Origin: Lingula anatina | Taxonomy: Eukaryota > Brachiopoda > Lingulata > Lingulida > Lingulidae | Length of the DNA stretch: 25,901 bases | Direction of reading: 5' to 3' | Assembly: GCF_001039355.2 (NCBI RefSeq) | Contig: NW_019776157.1 | Location: 1 to 25,901 of the forward strand | Shown: piece by piece, positions 9,691-20,800 of the stretch | Layout of the letters: the number at the start of each line of letters is the position of its first letter | Position numbering within the stretch: the first letter of the stretch is position 1 | Position numbers and translations under genes: made by a program | The notes under the pieces: model-generated | What the model was told of the DNA's origin: nothing | Seen by the model: only the letters and a program-made list of their open reading frames with translations | Databases searched by the model: none

Positions 9691-9831
9691 TACATGTTTT
9701 CATTTGCCAGGAATGAAACATTTTGGCCAATTCATCAATCAAAACTTGCAAAATATGTTAGCATCTGCAAGATTCCCTAATGTGGAAACCACAACTTACA
9801 GGTATAACCTCCTCCAGAGGGTAGCTGAAAA

Positions 9832-10221
9832 TAAAACCATACCATAAAAACATACCAGTATCCCACTGTTTGTGTTAGGTAAAATCAAGGAAAATTGATC
9901 GCAGAATCTGGAGGAGGGAGGATTCATAAATAATAGATATAAGCTGACAGATTGTCTATTTAAAATGGTCTGCTTTTAAGCAAAGTTGGCTAAAATCAAA
10001 TAATCTTTACAAAAATATTAATTTATTAAAATGTTCAATTGTCACTTAAACTGTGCCTTTTTTAAAAGCAATAAATGTTACTGGCCAATAAATGATGGTG
10101 TCATGGCAGGGCGGATGCAATCATACTGACATAAAGCCCATTTTCGACAAGAAGTAAGAGCTTTATACTTTTTACAGGCTTCGCTTGAATGATAAGATGA
10201 TAAAAATTTGGCATAAATTAA
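9832..10221. other. Spacer upstream of gene C; no gene seen
   Basis: AT-rich sequence with no supported ORF. Its right end (from about 10,140) becomes alignable with the A-B spacer ahead of the conserved promoter block. Confidence 0.5.
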
Positions 10222-10688
10222 GGAAGTTTATTGTCGGATATGATCGTCAGTCACCAGTCATGTGTTAATTTGAGAACAGCATCTGACGGACGAGTACGAT
10301 GTAAACTCTAACGTGCGGACACTTGACGTTGTATCTCGGACACCTTGCCCGATAGGAAGAAGCCGCCAGTGACGCATGCGTAATCGACTTATCACGACGC
10401 CAATAGCAACTACATACAAGGATGCCTCATATTAGCTGGAGGTCGCTGATATGATATACGGTGACATGTCATTTAATGCTTTAGGGGATTCACTGTTCAA
10501 TCAGTTGACGTGTACCCCACTGCTTGGGAATGTGGCCAATCTAGACTTTAAGTTCGTCTGTAACGCAGACGAGACTGTCACAACGCGAAGACATATTTTC
10601 GGATTTTGACGATCTCTGTGGAGTAAGGTTTTTTTTTTTGCAAACTCTTTAAAGTTATCCCAAGCTTATAATTCTTTGAATCAACGCC
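10222..10688 (+). promoter_or_regulatory. Promoter/5'-UTR region of gene C
   Basis: Aligns with 3,420-3,852 upstream of gene B. It keeps the ACGCATGCGT palindrome (10,372-10,381), the CCAAT-type motifs and an inverted repeat at 10,553-10,573 (arms TTCGTCTG and CAGACGAG). The repeat's loop differs from gene B, TAACG versus GACCG, while the stem is nearly unchanged. Confidence 0.6.
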
Positions 10689-11746
10689 ATGGAAAAGCAA
10701 ATCAAGATTGTGTTAACATGTGTAATAACATTGCTGGTAATCATACTGTCAGGTACGTAAAACTGCTTAACAATCAATATTGCTTAACACTCAATATTTT
10801 TACAGTTTATAGAATACAATTAAACGGTACATAATGTGCGTTAGACGTTTGTAGTGCTTAAAACTTATTGTTCTGGAAGTTTTGAATATTTTCTCTTAGT
10901 GACTAAGATTTATTCATACCAAAAACCATTGCGAAATCCCTTAATCCGTCTTCGAATCCTACATTTCTGATTATACTTTTAGGAATGATCCTACCAGTCT
11001 CTATCTCATTGCAGGAGTGACACAAAATTAAAAATACCGTAATCAAAACCATTGGAAAATTATGATGACTGTACATCTTCCTTTTGAAACTTTTTTCTTA
11101 CAAATAGGTTACTTTTATCTCCTCTAAAGGTTAAGATATTTAATAAACTAAATAGTTAAATATAAACATTTATAATAGTGTATTTTTTCACCTTCATTAA
11201 TGCCATTATTCATATAAAAAATAGGTGCTGTGTTTTTGTTAATACAGAAGTTTTGATAGCTTGTGGTGAATATTGGGACACAAATATTTTCAGTAGATAC
11301 GAAACAATGGTGACATATATTTTTCTTATACACAATCCAGTTGAAGGTAGCATAGCCTTTCGAAGCGAAGGCGTACGTGATACATGCACTGAGTAATCAC
11401 GTCCGTTAATGCTTTATCTTTCCATTTTATCCTTAAAATGTCAGTGCTGATACATCCCTGTCGAGTGACACATTAAAATTGTGATAAAACTGTCTGCATG
11501 TTTGCCCATCCTTAATAAATTTGCTTAGCGTCCTATTTTGCCCTGTATGATATGTAACATCGCTGGCAAACAACCGACCTCAGCGAGCCAAAAGTTTTGT
11601 ACAAATTGAGAACGAATTGAGCTGTGAAGATTTATTGATTTTAAGCAATAATGATAGCATATTGTAAAAAAGTAACGGGTATTGAAGTGAGGTCCATACA
11701 GGTATATGTGGTTGCTTTATGCCGAGAATACCACCTGCATGACTAA

Positions 11747-11786
<40 letters not shown>

Positions 11787-13509
11787 GTGATGATGATGAG
11801 ATTATTAAGACATAGGAACCAAAATAGTGTTGTCGTACAGAAAATGAATAAGAATACGTTTTACAAATTTACAAATTAAAATATGTACATATAATATGGT
11901 ATACGCAATAAGACCAAAATGAGTACAAAATAAAACACAGACTTGTTATTTCCTTAACCAAAATTTTGCACAAATATAATCAAAGGTGTAGATACAGTAA
12001 TGGTTATATGAAATGAAAATGAAGATAAAGGAAATGAAGAAGGATAGTACATTAATCATATGAAATGGCTGTATGTTTTCCTTGATTTAATTAAACATAC
12101 TACTAGCAACAGTTACTAAACAGTATAAAATAGGAAGTAATAATTTGATCAAGTTCATTTTTAACCTGACGCTTACTTTAGCCCATCGCTTTTTCTTTTA
12201 CAGTGAACGGAGATGAATATTGCTGTCCGTATTACACGTCATATGGCAGTTACAGAAGCTCTTTCTACTGTTCCCAGTACTGCTGCGGGACATCTACTCG
12301 TAAATACTGCTGTGACTCGTTCTATGACAGTTACTACCCGAGTTATTCCTATAGTTGGTTATGTCCCACTGCCACCAGTCCAACCACAGCATCAGGTTTG
12401 TATGTCATAATTGAGTCGAGTTATTCATTAAAGGGATAATGCAGGTAACTCTTCGTGTGAGATCTATATTTATATTTCACGATAATAACAATGTGAGCAA
12501 CTCATAGAAATATAATATATTCTGTTTTACCGCAAAAGCGGCAGTTATAGCCATTATTCTGATCTGAGCTTGTCTTTAGACCACGTGACCTCCATTTATG
12601 GCTATACTCTGTTATAATCTCTTAAGAGANTGCTGCGGGACATCTACTCGTAAATACTGCTGTGACTCGTTCTATGACAGTTACTACCCGAGTTATTCCT
12701 ATAGTTGGTTATGTCCCACTGCCACCAGTCCAACCACAGCATCAGGTTTGTATGTCATAATTGAGTCGAGTTATTCATTAAAGGGATAATGCAGGTAACT
12801 CTTCGTGTGAGATCTATATTTATATTTCACGATAATAACAATGTGAGCAACTCATAGAAATATAATATATTCTGTTTTACCGCAAAAGCGGCAGTTATAG
12901 CCATTATTCTGATCTGAGCTTGTCTTTAGACCACGTGACCTCCATTTATGGCTATACTCTGTTATAATCTCTTAAGAGATCATTACAAAAAAAAACAAAC
13001 TTTTTTGAAAAAAAAACAGGGACTAACTTTGAATGTAAAAATGGATTCATTAATCATTGGTAAGTATGGGAAAATTGTTGTTTACTCCAGGAAAATCCAT
13101 TTTTTGGCCAAAACCGAAGAGTTATTATCCCTTAAGTTTACGATGGCCAATCGCTCCCGCACTGCTTTGTATGCACAGTTGGGCTTGGTTATGGACGATG
13201 TGATTTTTCATTTTGTAATCATCGAAGTAAAATGAAAATTTTGTGATGTGAATTAACACTCAAGATTTGATATCTGACCTTGACCCGAAATTTGCCGTGA
13301 CGTTTGATATTGTTGCTTACAGGAGAATATTGCTGCGCATATTACAACTCAAATGGCACTTACATCAGGTCGTTCTACTGTTCCGATTACTGCTGTGGAA
13401 CATCTACTGATAAATACTGCTGTTCCTCTTCATACTATAGATACTATAAGAGCTATTCCTCTCTTTCCACATGTTCCGTCACTGCGAGCAGTCCAAGTGC
13501 CCCAGATAT
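10689..13509 (+). CDS. Gene C: Shisa/CYYR1-like cysteine-rich protein, 3' part missing at assembly gap
   Basis: Three exons are visible: 10689-10752 (signal peptide, MEKQIKIVL, ending IILS), 12204-12395 (first cysteine-rich domain, phase 1-1) and 13323-13509 (second domain, phase 1-2, donor GTACGT). Both domains keep CC-x14-C-x3-CC-x7-CC-x16-C. Exon 1 and its flanks align closely with gene B. The second domain exon matches B's last domain exon in phase and donor, so a TM exon should follow. Homology with B continues to about 13,884 and then breaks at an N (13,885), so the TM and tail exons are probably lost at a scaffold join rather than absent from the genome. Compared with B, this copy has two domains rather than four. 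Confidence 0.78.
11746..11786. repeat. (TAA)n microsatellite in gene C intron 1
   Basis: Trinucleotide run orthologous in position to the one in gene B intron 1. Confidence 0.95.
12281..12979. repeat. Exact 349-bp duplication around a single N (probable assembly artefact)
   Basis: Bases 12,281-12,629 and 12,631-12,979 appear identical on line-by-line comparison, separated only by N at 12,630. The second copy starts inside the domain exon, so 12,631-12,745 is a headless repeat of exon 2 with no acceptor. Identical ends meeting at an N are what two overlapping contigs leave when not merged. I therefore do not count a third domain exon in gene C. Confidence 0.92.
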
Positions 13510-13884
13510 GTACGTATTCCAAAGTATGGTGTTCACAGTGTAAACACGTCTTTGTGTGTAAGAATGTGGATTACCGTTTATGTGCGTTTGTGTCTGTACA
13601 TATTTTGACTGTTGTACGTGTGCTTGTGTTTACAAATTTTACTGTCTCGAATCACTTTATGGTTTGGATTAAAATTCTGGTTGGCAATAGCAAGGGCGAT
13701 GACAAGGGCAAGCACAAAGGTCAGAATATATAAGAAAATATACGTATAAACTTACAGTGACTCTTAAATGATAATGAAATAAGTAAAAAATAACAATTAT
13801 TACTAATGTAAGAAATATATGGTGTATGAAATATTCTACTTTTGACTAATTGTCCCGTGTTAGAATAGACTTAATATTTCGTCT

Positions 13885-13885
13885 N
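13885..13885. other. Assembly gap (N) ending gene C
   Basis: Sequence just left (TTAATATTTCGTCT) parallels the gene B intron near 7,069, about 110 bp before B's TM exon. Sequence just right bears no resemblance to gene B. The distance represented by the N is unknown. Confidence 0.85.
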
Positions 13886-14458
13886 CAGGGCTCATCCTGT
13901 CGGTGTTCTGGCTGATACTCCGAAATGCGATCTGACACACACCTTGAAAACGGGTAGTATGGTCCGATATACCGGTTAATTCAGGATCCTTAGGTGCGGA
14001 GTCTGGTAGTTGGGTAGGCCTGAATAACAAGATCTTGAGAAGACCTGTAGGCAGGGGTGGTGGGGTGGGGGTTCGGAGAACCACCCCTCCATCACGGAAA
14101 AGGTCTGCTCTAAGTAAAAATGTGGTCTACATTCCATCCCACTGTGGCAAAAAATGTCCTCTTATCATGAAAAAGCTCCCCCCCCAATTTTCCCCCTTTT
14201 TTAACCTGCAATAGAAGCCCCTCCTTTCCCTCCACCATTATAATCTTGGAAGCTTATTGTTCTTATTTCTCTCCATCAGTTAAAGGAGTCCATCTTAGTC
14301 ACTTCCATTAACCACCTGTTCAACCACAACTGTAATCAAGGAATGCTATAACAGAAAGAAGCTGATTTGCTTTCTTCCCTCTTACAGTTAACACTGACTC
14401 CTTTTTTGGGGTATTCCTTTTTATCCTCTTTTCCTCTTTGCTTTCACTTCATGGGAGT
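13886..14458. other. Sequence between the gap and the TMEM18 3' end; no gene seen
   Basis: No coding support on either strand. It contains G/C-rich runs near 14,050-14,075 and 14,170-14,200. Bases next to 14,458 should be the TMEM18 3' UTR (minus strand), but I saw no canonical AATAAA for it. Confidence 0.4.
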
Positions 14459-15130
14459 TCATTTCTTTTTTTCCTTTTGTTCAGCCTCTTGTTTCTTTGC
14501 CTGTCTTTGTATTTGTTTTGTTTTCAGGCTGACCATTAACTGTGACACTTCCCATAGCCATAACATCTACAATGTTATTTTTAATAGATATATAACTGTT
14601 ACATTGATATAATAGATATATGGATACAAAACAATGTCAATAAATCTTTAAAAATTAAATACATAAAAAGCAGAGTTGAACAATAAAAGGAATTACAGAT
14701 TTCATTTTATTATAAACTGATCCAAATTCTGACAAAAGACAACATAGCAAACATGTTAAATAAAAACTGTAATCACTAAAAAACCTGAGAACTAAAGAAA
14801 CTATTTTCACAACTGTTACAATTACTGTGAAAGATTTTATATTACCTCACAGGCCCGTAGCCAGCTATTTCAAAAGGGGGGTTCTTTTTCTGAAAAAGTG
14901 GACCTTTTTCCATAAAAACTTCATGTACCTAGATCAAATTTTACCCAGAGTGAACCTTTTCCCAGCAAAAGGGGCGGTTCTTTCGAACCCCCCGAACCCC
15001 CCCTGGCTACGGGCCTGCCTCAAAATGTTAAAGGTTTTACCTGAACAGCAAATAAGCCTAAGACGGTTACACAGTATCATTCATTACTTTTTGTGTTTGA
15101 ATTAAAAGGAACTCCAAATAGAATCAATTC

Positions 15131-15214
<84 letters not shown>

Positions 15215-17043
15215 AGGAAGAAGGAGAGAGAGAGACAAAGAGAGAAAACATGAGCATACCACAATTGCCATACATCCCAGCAATAAAGGTGTAGACAACA
15301 GGAGAGAGATGAACAGCCCATTACTATCAAAATACTGCTGCTTTGAAAACAACCTGAAATCAAGGAAGTATAAATAATAGTAAATAGTTTCATCCAAAAT
15401 GATTCTGATTTGGTATTGCAAAATTATCCTATTTATTAAAGTTATAATTTAATCTGAAATTAAAAAACATGGTAAAAATCAAAATTAAATATATAATGTT
15501 GCAATTATTTAACTTGAAAATTCACAATCTAACATCTCAATGTAAATGAAAATTGGCAATATGTCAGCTTAAATGTACTAACCAAATACAAACAAAATAC
15601 ATTAGAATATGCATGAAATCTTAAATACAAAAAATTATAATAATTACGTATATAAATATACATACCTCCAATGTTCAGCTGCTTTTTCATTAATATTTTC
15701 AGAAAAATATACCACCATTACTGAAATAATTCAAATAATAAAGAAAAGATTATCAACCAAGAATGCAATTGATTTAGTTAAGCTAAACATATCTCAGGGA
15801 AAATTTTTAAAAAAATTACATTTTAATCCTTAGTCTTGAGCTCTTTAGTGCATGTTAAAATCTGTCAAAGTTTTAAGCACTTGTCAAACACAGCATGCAT
15901 ACAGACATTCAAAGGTAAGTTGGATTACCTTATAAACTAGTATGAGTCACAAATCTATCTCTCTTTCTCACACTCATGCAAGGGTGTGTACATATACACA
16001 GACATGCACATGCAAACACATGCATATATACATACACATATACACACACATATACACAAAAACAGACAAACGTATGCGAATACTCACATCAAGATGTATA
16101 CACATGCACATGTATACAAACACATACATGTACATATATACACATGCACACACATACACAAATATGCACATGTAAACATAACTTACACATGAAGACAAAG
16201 AGAACAGCCTGTGCAGCACCTGTCCTACGAGTTATATAGATCAGGGTATAGCACAGCAGGTGGAAGCCTAGTAAGCAAAGAATCCACGTCTCTGTCCAAT
16301 CGATCTGTAAATAAAAGAGAAAAATAATTTTCACAAACAGAAAGATACATTCACATTATACTTCTAAGACCAAACTAAGGGACAATTTCCAATGAAACTA
16401 TTGTTCTACATTGATCAATCCAACTCTGCAGGGACTCCTGCTGAATGCAATCAAATTAAGAAGCTGGGAGGTGATTAACTTTTTTGCGCATTCGGTTACA
16501 CTGAAAATGAAGAGCAAATGAATGTTAATCCCCCCTAGCTGTTCAAGGCCTATCACTCAGTTGATCTGATTGCATTTAGCAAGAGCCCCCACCGAGTTGG
16601 AGTGATCTACGTGAAACAATAGCTTCATAGAGAATGAGCCCTAACTTAGTGTCTGTGTTCTTGTTGCTGTTTTGTAAACTTGGTAAATTACAGTACAGGT
16701 ACATGAATTTTGTCAGTGTACGAGAGTCCCCTGGGATTCAGGATCCAGGATACAGGTAAGCCTCGTTCTATAATTTGATCCATTTGCGTCACGCTAATCC
16801 TAACCTGTATGAATCTAATGGAGGGAAGACCCTCTTGTGTCAAATGCACACTGTCACTAGACTCAGTTTTTAATACCTTCATCCTTAACTAGTAATTGGT
16901 ATTAATTTATGATGTGTGGTGCCGGCAGAATCAAATACGGGGTCAAATTAAGTTAATAAAAGTTGCCAATGCACTGTCATTGTACTCACAGTCAACAAAT
17001 AACTCCATATACCGGTAATTTCATCTACTGCTACTGGCCTCAT
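14459..17043 (-). CDS. TMEM18: Transmembrane protein 18
   Basis: Five minus-strand coding exons, in order: 17043-16990, 16304-16187, 15720-15666, 15353-15260 and 14566-14459. All have GT-AG borders and compatible phases (0, 1, 2, 0), giving 142 aa, close to the 140 aa of human TMEM18. Diagnostic segments are IDWTETW at the start of exon 2, NINEKAAEHWR across exons 3-4, FSKQQYFDSNGLFISL in exon 4 (human FSKYQYFDSRGMFISI), and LWLW then a Lys/Gln-rich tail in exon 5. Hydrophobic segments lie at about residues 26-42, 47-63 and 88-112. The family is a small multi-pass protein of the inner nuclear membrane with a basic C-terminus. The N-terminal exon (MRPVAVDE... WSYLLT) is short and assigned from frame, donor and position. 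The gene is head to head with RPLP0. Intron 4 carries a MITE and an (AG)n microsatellite. Confidence 0.93.
14850..15017. mobile_element. 168-bp MITE in TMEM18 intron 4
   Basis: Perfect 15-bp terminal inverted repeats, CAGGCCCGTAGCCAG at 14,850 and its complement ending at 15,017, flanked by a 5-bp direct repeat CCTCA. There is no ORF inside. Inner sequence is also partly self-complementary (runs of G on the left, C on the right). This is a non-autonomous DNA transposon; the superfamily is not certain. Confidence 0.88.
15131..15246. repeat. (AG)n-(GT)n-(AG)n compound microsatellite
   Basis: AG repeats at about 15,131-15,178, GT repeats to about 15,199, then AG/purine-rich sequence. On the TMEM18 sense strand this is a long pyrimidine/CA tract beginning about 13 bp after the exon 4 splice donor. 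Confidence 0.95.
15962..16186. repeat. Degenerate CA/TACACA-rich low-complexity tract
   Basis: Repeated CACA, TACA and CATATA units over about 220 bp. It lies in TMEM18 intron 2 and reaches to within a few bases of that exon's splice donor at 16,186. Open frames here on both strands are low-complexity and not coding. Confidence 0.85.
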
Positions 17044-17311
17044 TATTTACAAGATTTAAAACACTAATAAGTCTCACTCATTTACGTTTTCAATTTTAGC
17101 AATAAGGGCACTGCCAAGATGAGACACAACCAAAGATATCTGCTTATTAACTTTCTCCAACATATATTTATGGCATAAGCACATTTTATATTCTTAAGTA
17201 TAACGTATAATGAAAATACCCAAAACTCCTTTTTTCTATCAATAAAAGATATTTTCTCTTTGCTTTTCTTGGTGACAGATAGCGCAGTAATCAACACGCT
17301 TGCGCACATAA
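17044..17311. promoter_or_regulatory. Putative bidirectional TMEM18/RPLP0 promoter
   Basis: The 268-bp interval separates the TMEM18 start codon (17,043, minus) from the likely RPLP0 transcription start (about 17,312, plus). No other gene fits between, so both promoters must lie here or overlap the first exons. Transcription starts are inferred, not seen. Confidence 0.5.
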
Positions 17312-17340
17312 TTTTTCTCTTCGATTCGCCATATTGAAAG
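17312..17340 (+). promoter_or_regulatory. RPLP0: Probable non-coding first exon of RPLP0
   Basis: A pyrimidine tract (TTTTTCTCTTC, about 17,312-17,322) resembles the 5' TOP start of ribosomal protein mRNAs, which couples translation to growth signalling. It is followed by GCCATATT, matching the YY1 core often found just after RP gene start sites, and then by a GTATGT donor at 17,341. The next acceptor is TTTCAAG (17,760) or TTTCAG (17,766), 43-49 bp before the start codon. Placement is inferred from these signals. Confidence 0.5.
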
Positions 17341-17809
17341 GTATGTCAGGCACCACACGTGGCTCCTAATTTTGATCTCATTTTGACATCTTTTGCTCCC
17401 ATGAACTAAGCCCACAATCCATAGTTTGTTTTTACGAACTTCTCAGCTAAAAGTTTCTCAAATTTTACACGAATGAAGGCTTTTTTTATGAAGTAAATCT
17501 GATAGATAGACAGCAAGACTTGAAGTTGAACAAGTAACGTGGGCAGAACTCCCGGAAGCTTTCTCACTGTCCAACTGAATAACCTACAACTCTTAAAAAG
17601 ACCTCGTTTCCTTGAAAAATGAAATATACCTTACATCTTCTTGTTCATTTAGTTATAAATGTGACACTATTATCTGTTGCCCTTACTTGTAAAGTTAAAA
17701 CTGGCTGAGCGTTTAGGAGTAATATTTCAAATGTAAAAATTTATTGTTCCTTCTTTCAAGTTTCAGACTTGTCTTTAAACGGCTCTAAGCTATCCCTAAC
17801 TCACACAAG

Positions 17810-20800
17810 ATGGTTAAGGAAGATAAGTCCACCTGGAAGTCCAACTACTTCCTGAAGTTGATTCAGCTCCTGGACGAGTACCCCAAGTGTTTCCTTGTGG
17901 GTGCTGACAATGTCGGCTCCAAACAGATGCAGCAGATCAGAAGGTCCATGCGTGGAAAAGCTGGTAAGTAGAACTACTTATACTTATCACTTACAGTAAC
18001 TACTTCATCCTGTCACCCATGGATAGGAAATTTATAACGAAAATGGATTACATGTGCTTTTAGTTATATTAACTTAAGTCTTGTTTCATCACTAATATGG
18101 ACCCCACCTTCAATAATTGCCAACCTCGCTTAAGTATCCATCTCAGTATTTTAACAATTTATTGTGTCGTTCGGTTGTCAAGGTGTTACTGCTTGAGCAA
18201 CACAGGGTGACTCCTGCTCTCGCCACCAATGCCAACCAATTATTGAACCGAGCAAATGATTTCTTTCCTCTCATATAGCAACTATAAATGTGGATGTTTC
18301 TCTCCTTTCCAGTTGTATTGATGGGAAAGAACACCATGATGCGTAAGGCCATCACTGGTCACATGTCGAACAATCCATCTCTGGAGAGGTGAGGTCAAGG
18401 TCATAGTGTAATGCACAATCTCTATAAATGTATAGTTAATTTACGTACAATCAATTTTTTTTTTTCGAATCCAATTCAAGTAATAAATTGGATTTTTTCT
18501 TGTGAGTTTTCTGCCTCCATTTATAAGGTCACTGAGCTGTTTCTTCCTACTTTTTTCTTACAACTCGAAATCATGCTTGCAATTAAAGAAAGATAGTATA
18601 TAATTTACTATGAAGGATTTTGGTTTTTATGAATCTAATTTTAAAAAAAACATCCATCAAAAATAACAATTTTCCATCTAGAACAGTCAGCTAGCCTTCT
18701 TACATAATAGCCAGGCTATTTCTGTAATACAGAATGCATTACTCAAGTAAACCATTCAGTGTGAAAAGGGTTCCAAGTATTGGTAGAATGCATTGACCAA
18801 GATTTGCTCAAGAGTTTTATTCTGAATGTGTTTCTTACAGGCTGCTCCCTCACATTAGAGGCAATGTAGGCTTTGTGTTCACCAAGGAGGATCTCAACGA
18901 AACCAGAGATTTGATCCTGTCAAACAAGGTAAAAAAAAAGAAAAGAAAACAGGTTCCTTTACTGCTGAGGATATTTTCTTTCTTTTAATATATTTTCATT
19001 GATATGTCATCATTTTCATTATTGATTTTATCGATTTATTAATTTATGCATTATTTTAATTTTTAAATAATTTTAAATGGATCATTTTACTTGGCATTAC
19101 TCCCTCACTCAATGTGTGTAGGCTCAATCTGGTTGTTCTGCTGTCTTCCAACTGTCATCTTTTCCTTTGTATTGATCTGTGTAAAGAGTTGAGAATATCA
19201 ACAAACTTGTACAACAAACATGTACTTTACAAAGTCTCAAAAGTATATTGAGCAAATTTGTATACTTGACTTTAAAAATATTATTATTATTATTTCTATT
19301 TTTTATTGTTATGATAATTATTATTATATCAATATTATTATTATTATCTCTAGGTCCCTGCTGCAGCCAAGGCAGGTGCTCTGGCCCCAGTGGACGTGAG
19401 GATTCCAGCTCAGAACACTGGCCTGGGACCAGAGAAGACCTCCTTCTTCCAGGCTCTGTCCATCCCAACCAAGATTTCCAAGGGAACCATTGAAATCTTG
19501 GTAAGTGATCTGCTATGTGGCTGGTGTTTTATTTGGAAAACTTTTTAAAGCCCAACCTTTGATGTGCCACACACTGCTGGTGGTACATGCTCAGGAGGTG
19601 GTTACACCTTTCAGGTTATTTCTATAGAACTTGGAAAACCTTTAAAAGCTCACTTTGATGTGGTCAAGCCTCTCTGATCCTATAGTTTGCCTTGTTTTTC
19701 TGTTCAATTTGCTTTCATTATACTGTAATACTTTTGCCACACTCAGGTGGTGGTGCACACTCAGAAGTCAGTGAAGCCTCTCTGATGTGCTAGATGGACT
19801 TGTTTTCTGAACAATTTACTTTCATATCCTGGTTTTCCATTTCAGAATGAAGTCCATTTGATCAAGGTTGGGGACAGAGTAGGAGCTTCTGAGGCCACCC
19901 TGCTTCAGATGTTGAAGATCTTCCCTTTTACCTATGGGTTGATCATTGAACAAGGTAAAACACAACAGGAAAAAGAAGGAAGAAAGAAAAGGAGATGATT
20001 ATATTTTGCTTTTTTGTGCCATTGTTACCAGATTAGTGTTGAATTATTCATTAAGATGGGTTGTTCATTGCTCATGGTACTACAGTAAAAGAAGTTGATG
20101 CTTGTATTAAAGCATGTTTTTTTTACGCCAGTTCATTTCAAATCAAAATCTATAAAAAAAATCTGGTCCAGAAAGTAAATTTTTGTTTTTCTTAGTTGAT
20201 CAAGCAGTCTTTGTTTCAGAATCTGTTGTCGTCAGCTCACGAGATTGTGCTTTTATTTCAGTCTACGACTCCGGAACAGTCTTCTCGCCTGAAATCTTGG
20301 ACATTAAGCCAGAGGACATCCGTAAAACCTTCATGGAGGTGAGAAGATAAAAGACACTCTCATGATCTTTAAACCAGTCATTTTTTTCTTAAATTGATAG
20401 TTGGTATTAAAATCGATGATTATCTCCAATATTGCATTGTAGATCTAGAGCATCTGTATTAAGGTCCGAGTCTCGCTTATCTTTATAGAATTAGATCAGT
20501 GAATAAAAAAGTACATTGTTGAATGAGATATAGGAAAAAATTAGAGAGTTTAAAGATGCATACAAAGTCAATTTTTTGTCACAAAAACCAACCAAATGCC
20601 AGCATATAGTTACAAGTAGTATAACTAAGAGAATTACCAAAAGGCATTGTTTAATTTTACCCCAAAGTGATGTTTGAACAGATTTTTCTGCTGGTATTCT
20701 AAGCTGTATGTCAATGGGGCAGGAAAGTAGGTCACGGAAGTAGGTTAAATTTACAACCATAAATTTAAAGAAAGGAGCAGTCTAAAGGTCTTTTATGGCC

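Noticed and set aside
12598-12789. Extra domain exon in gene C
   Set aside because: It starts at an N, has no acceptor and is an exact copy of 12,281 onward, so it is most likely an assembly artefact.
15077-15421. 114-aa minus-strand ORF as a stand-alone gene
   Set aside because: Only 15,260-15,353 is real, as TMEM18 exon 4. The rest is intron plus the Leu-Ser run from the AG microsatellite.
15942-16239. Overlapping His/Tyr/Thr-rich ORFs on both strands
   Set aside because: They are translations of CA/TA low-complexity sequence in a TMEM18 intron.
19558-19830. Intronic snoRNA in RPLP0
   Set aside because: Ribosomal protein introns often host snoRNAs, but I found no paired C/D or H/ACA boxes with suitable spacing here or in the other introns.
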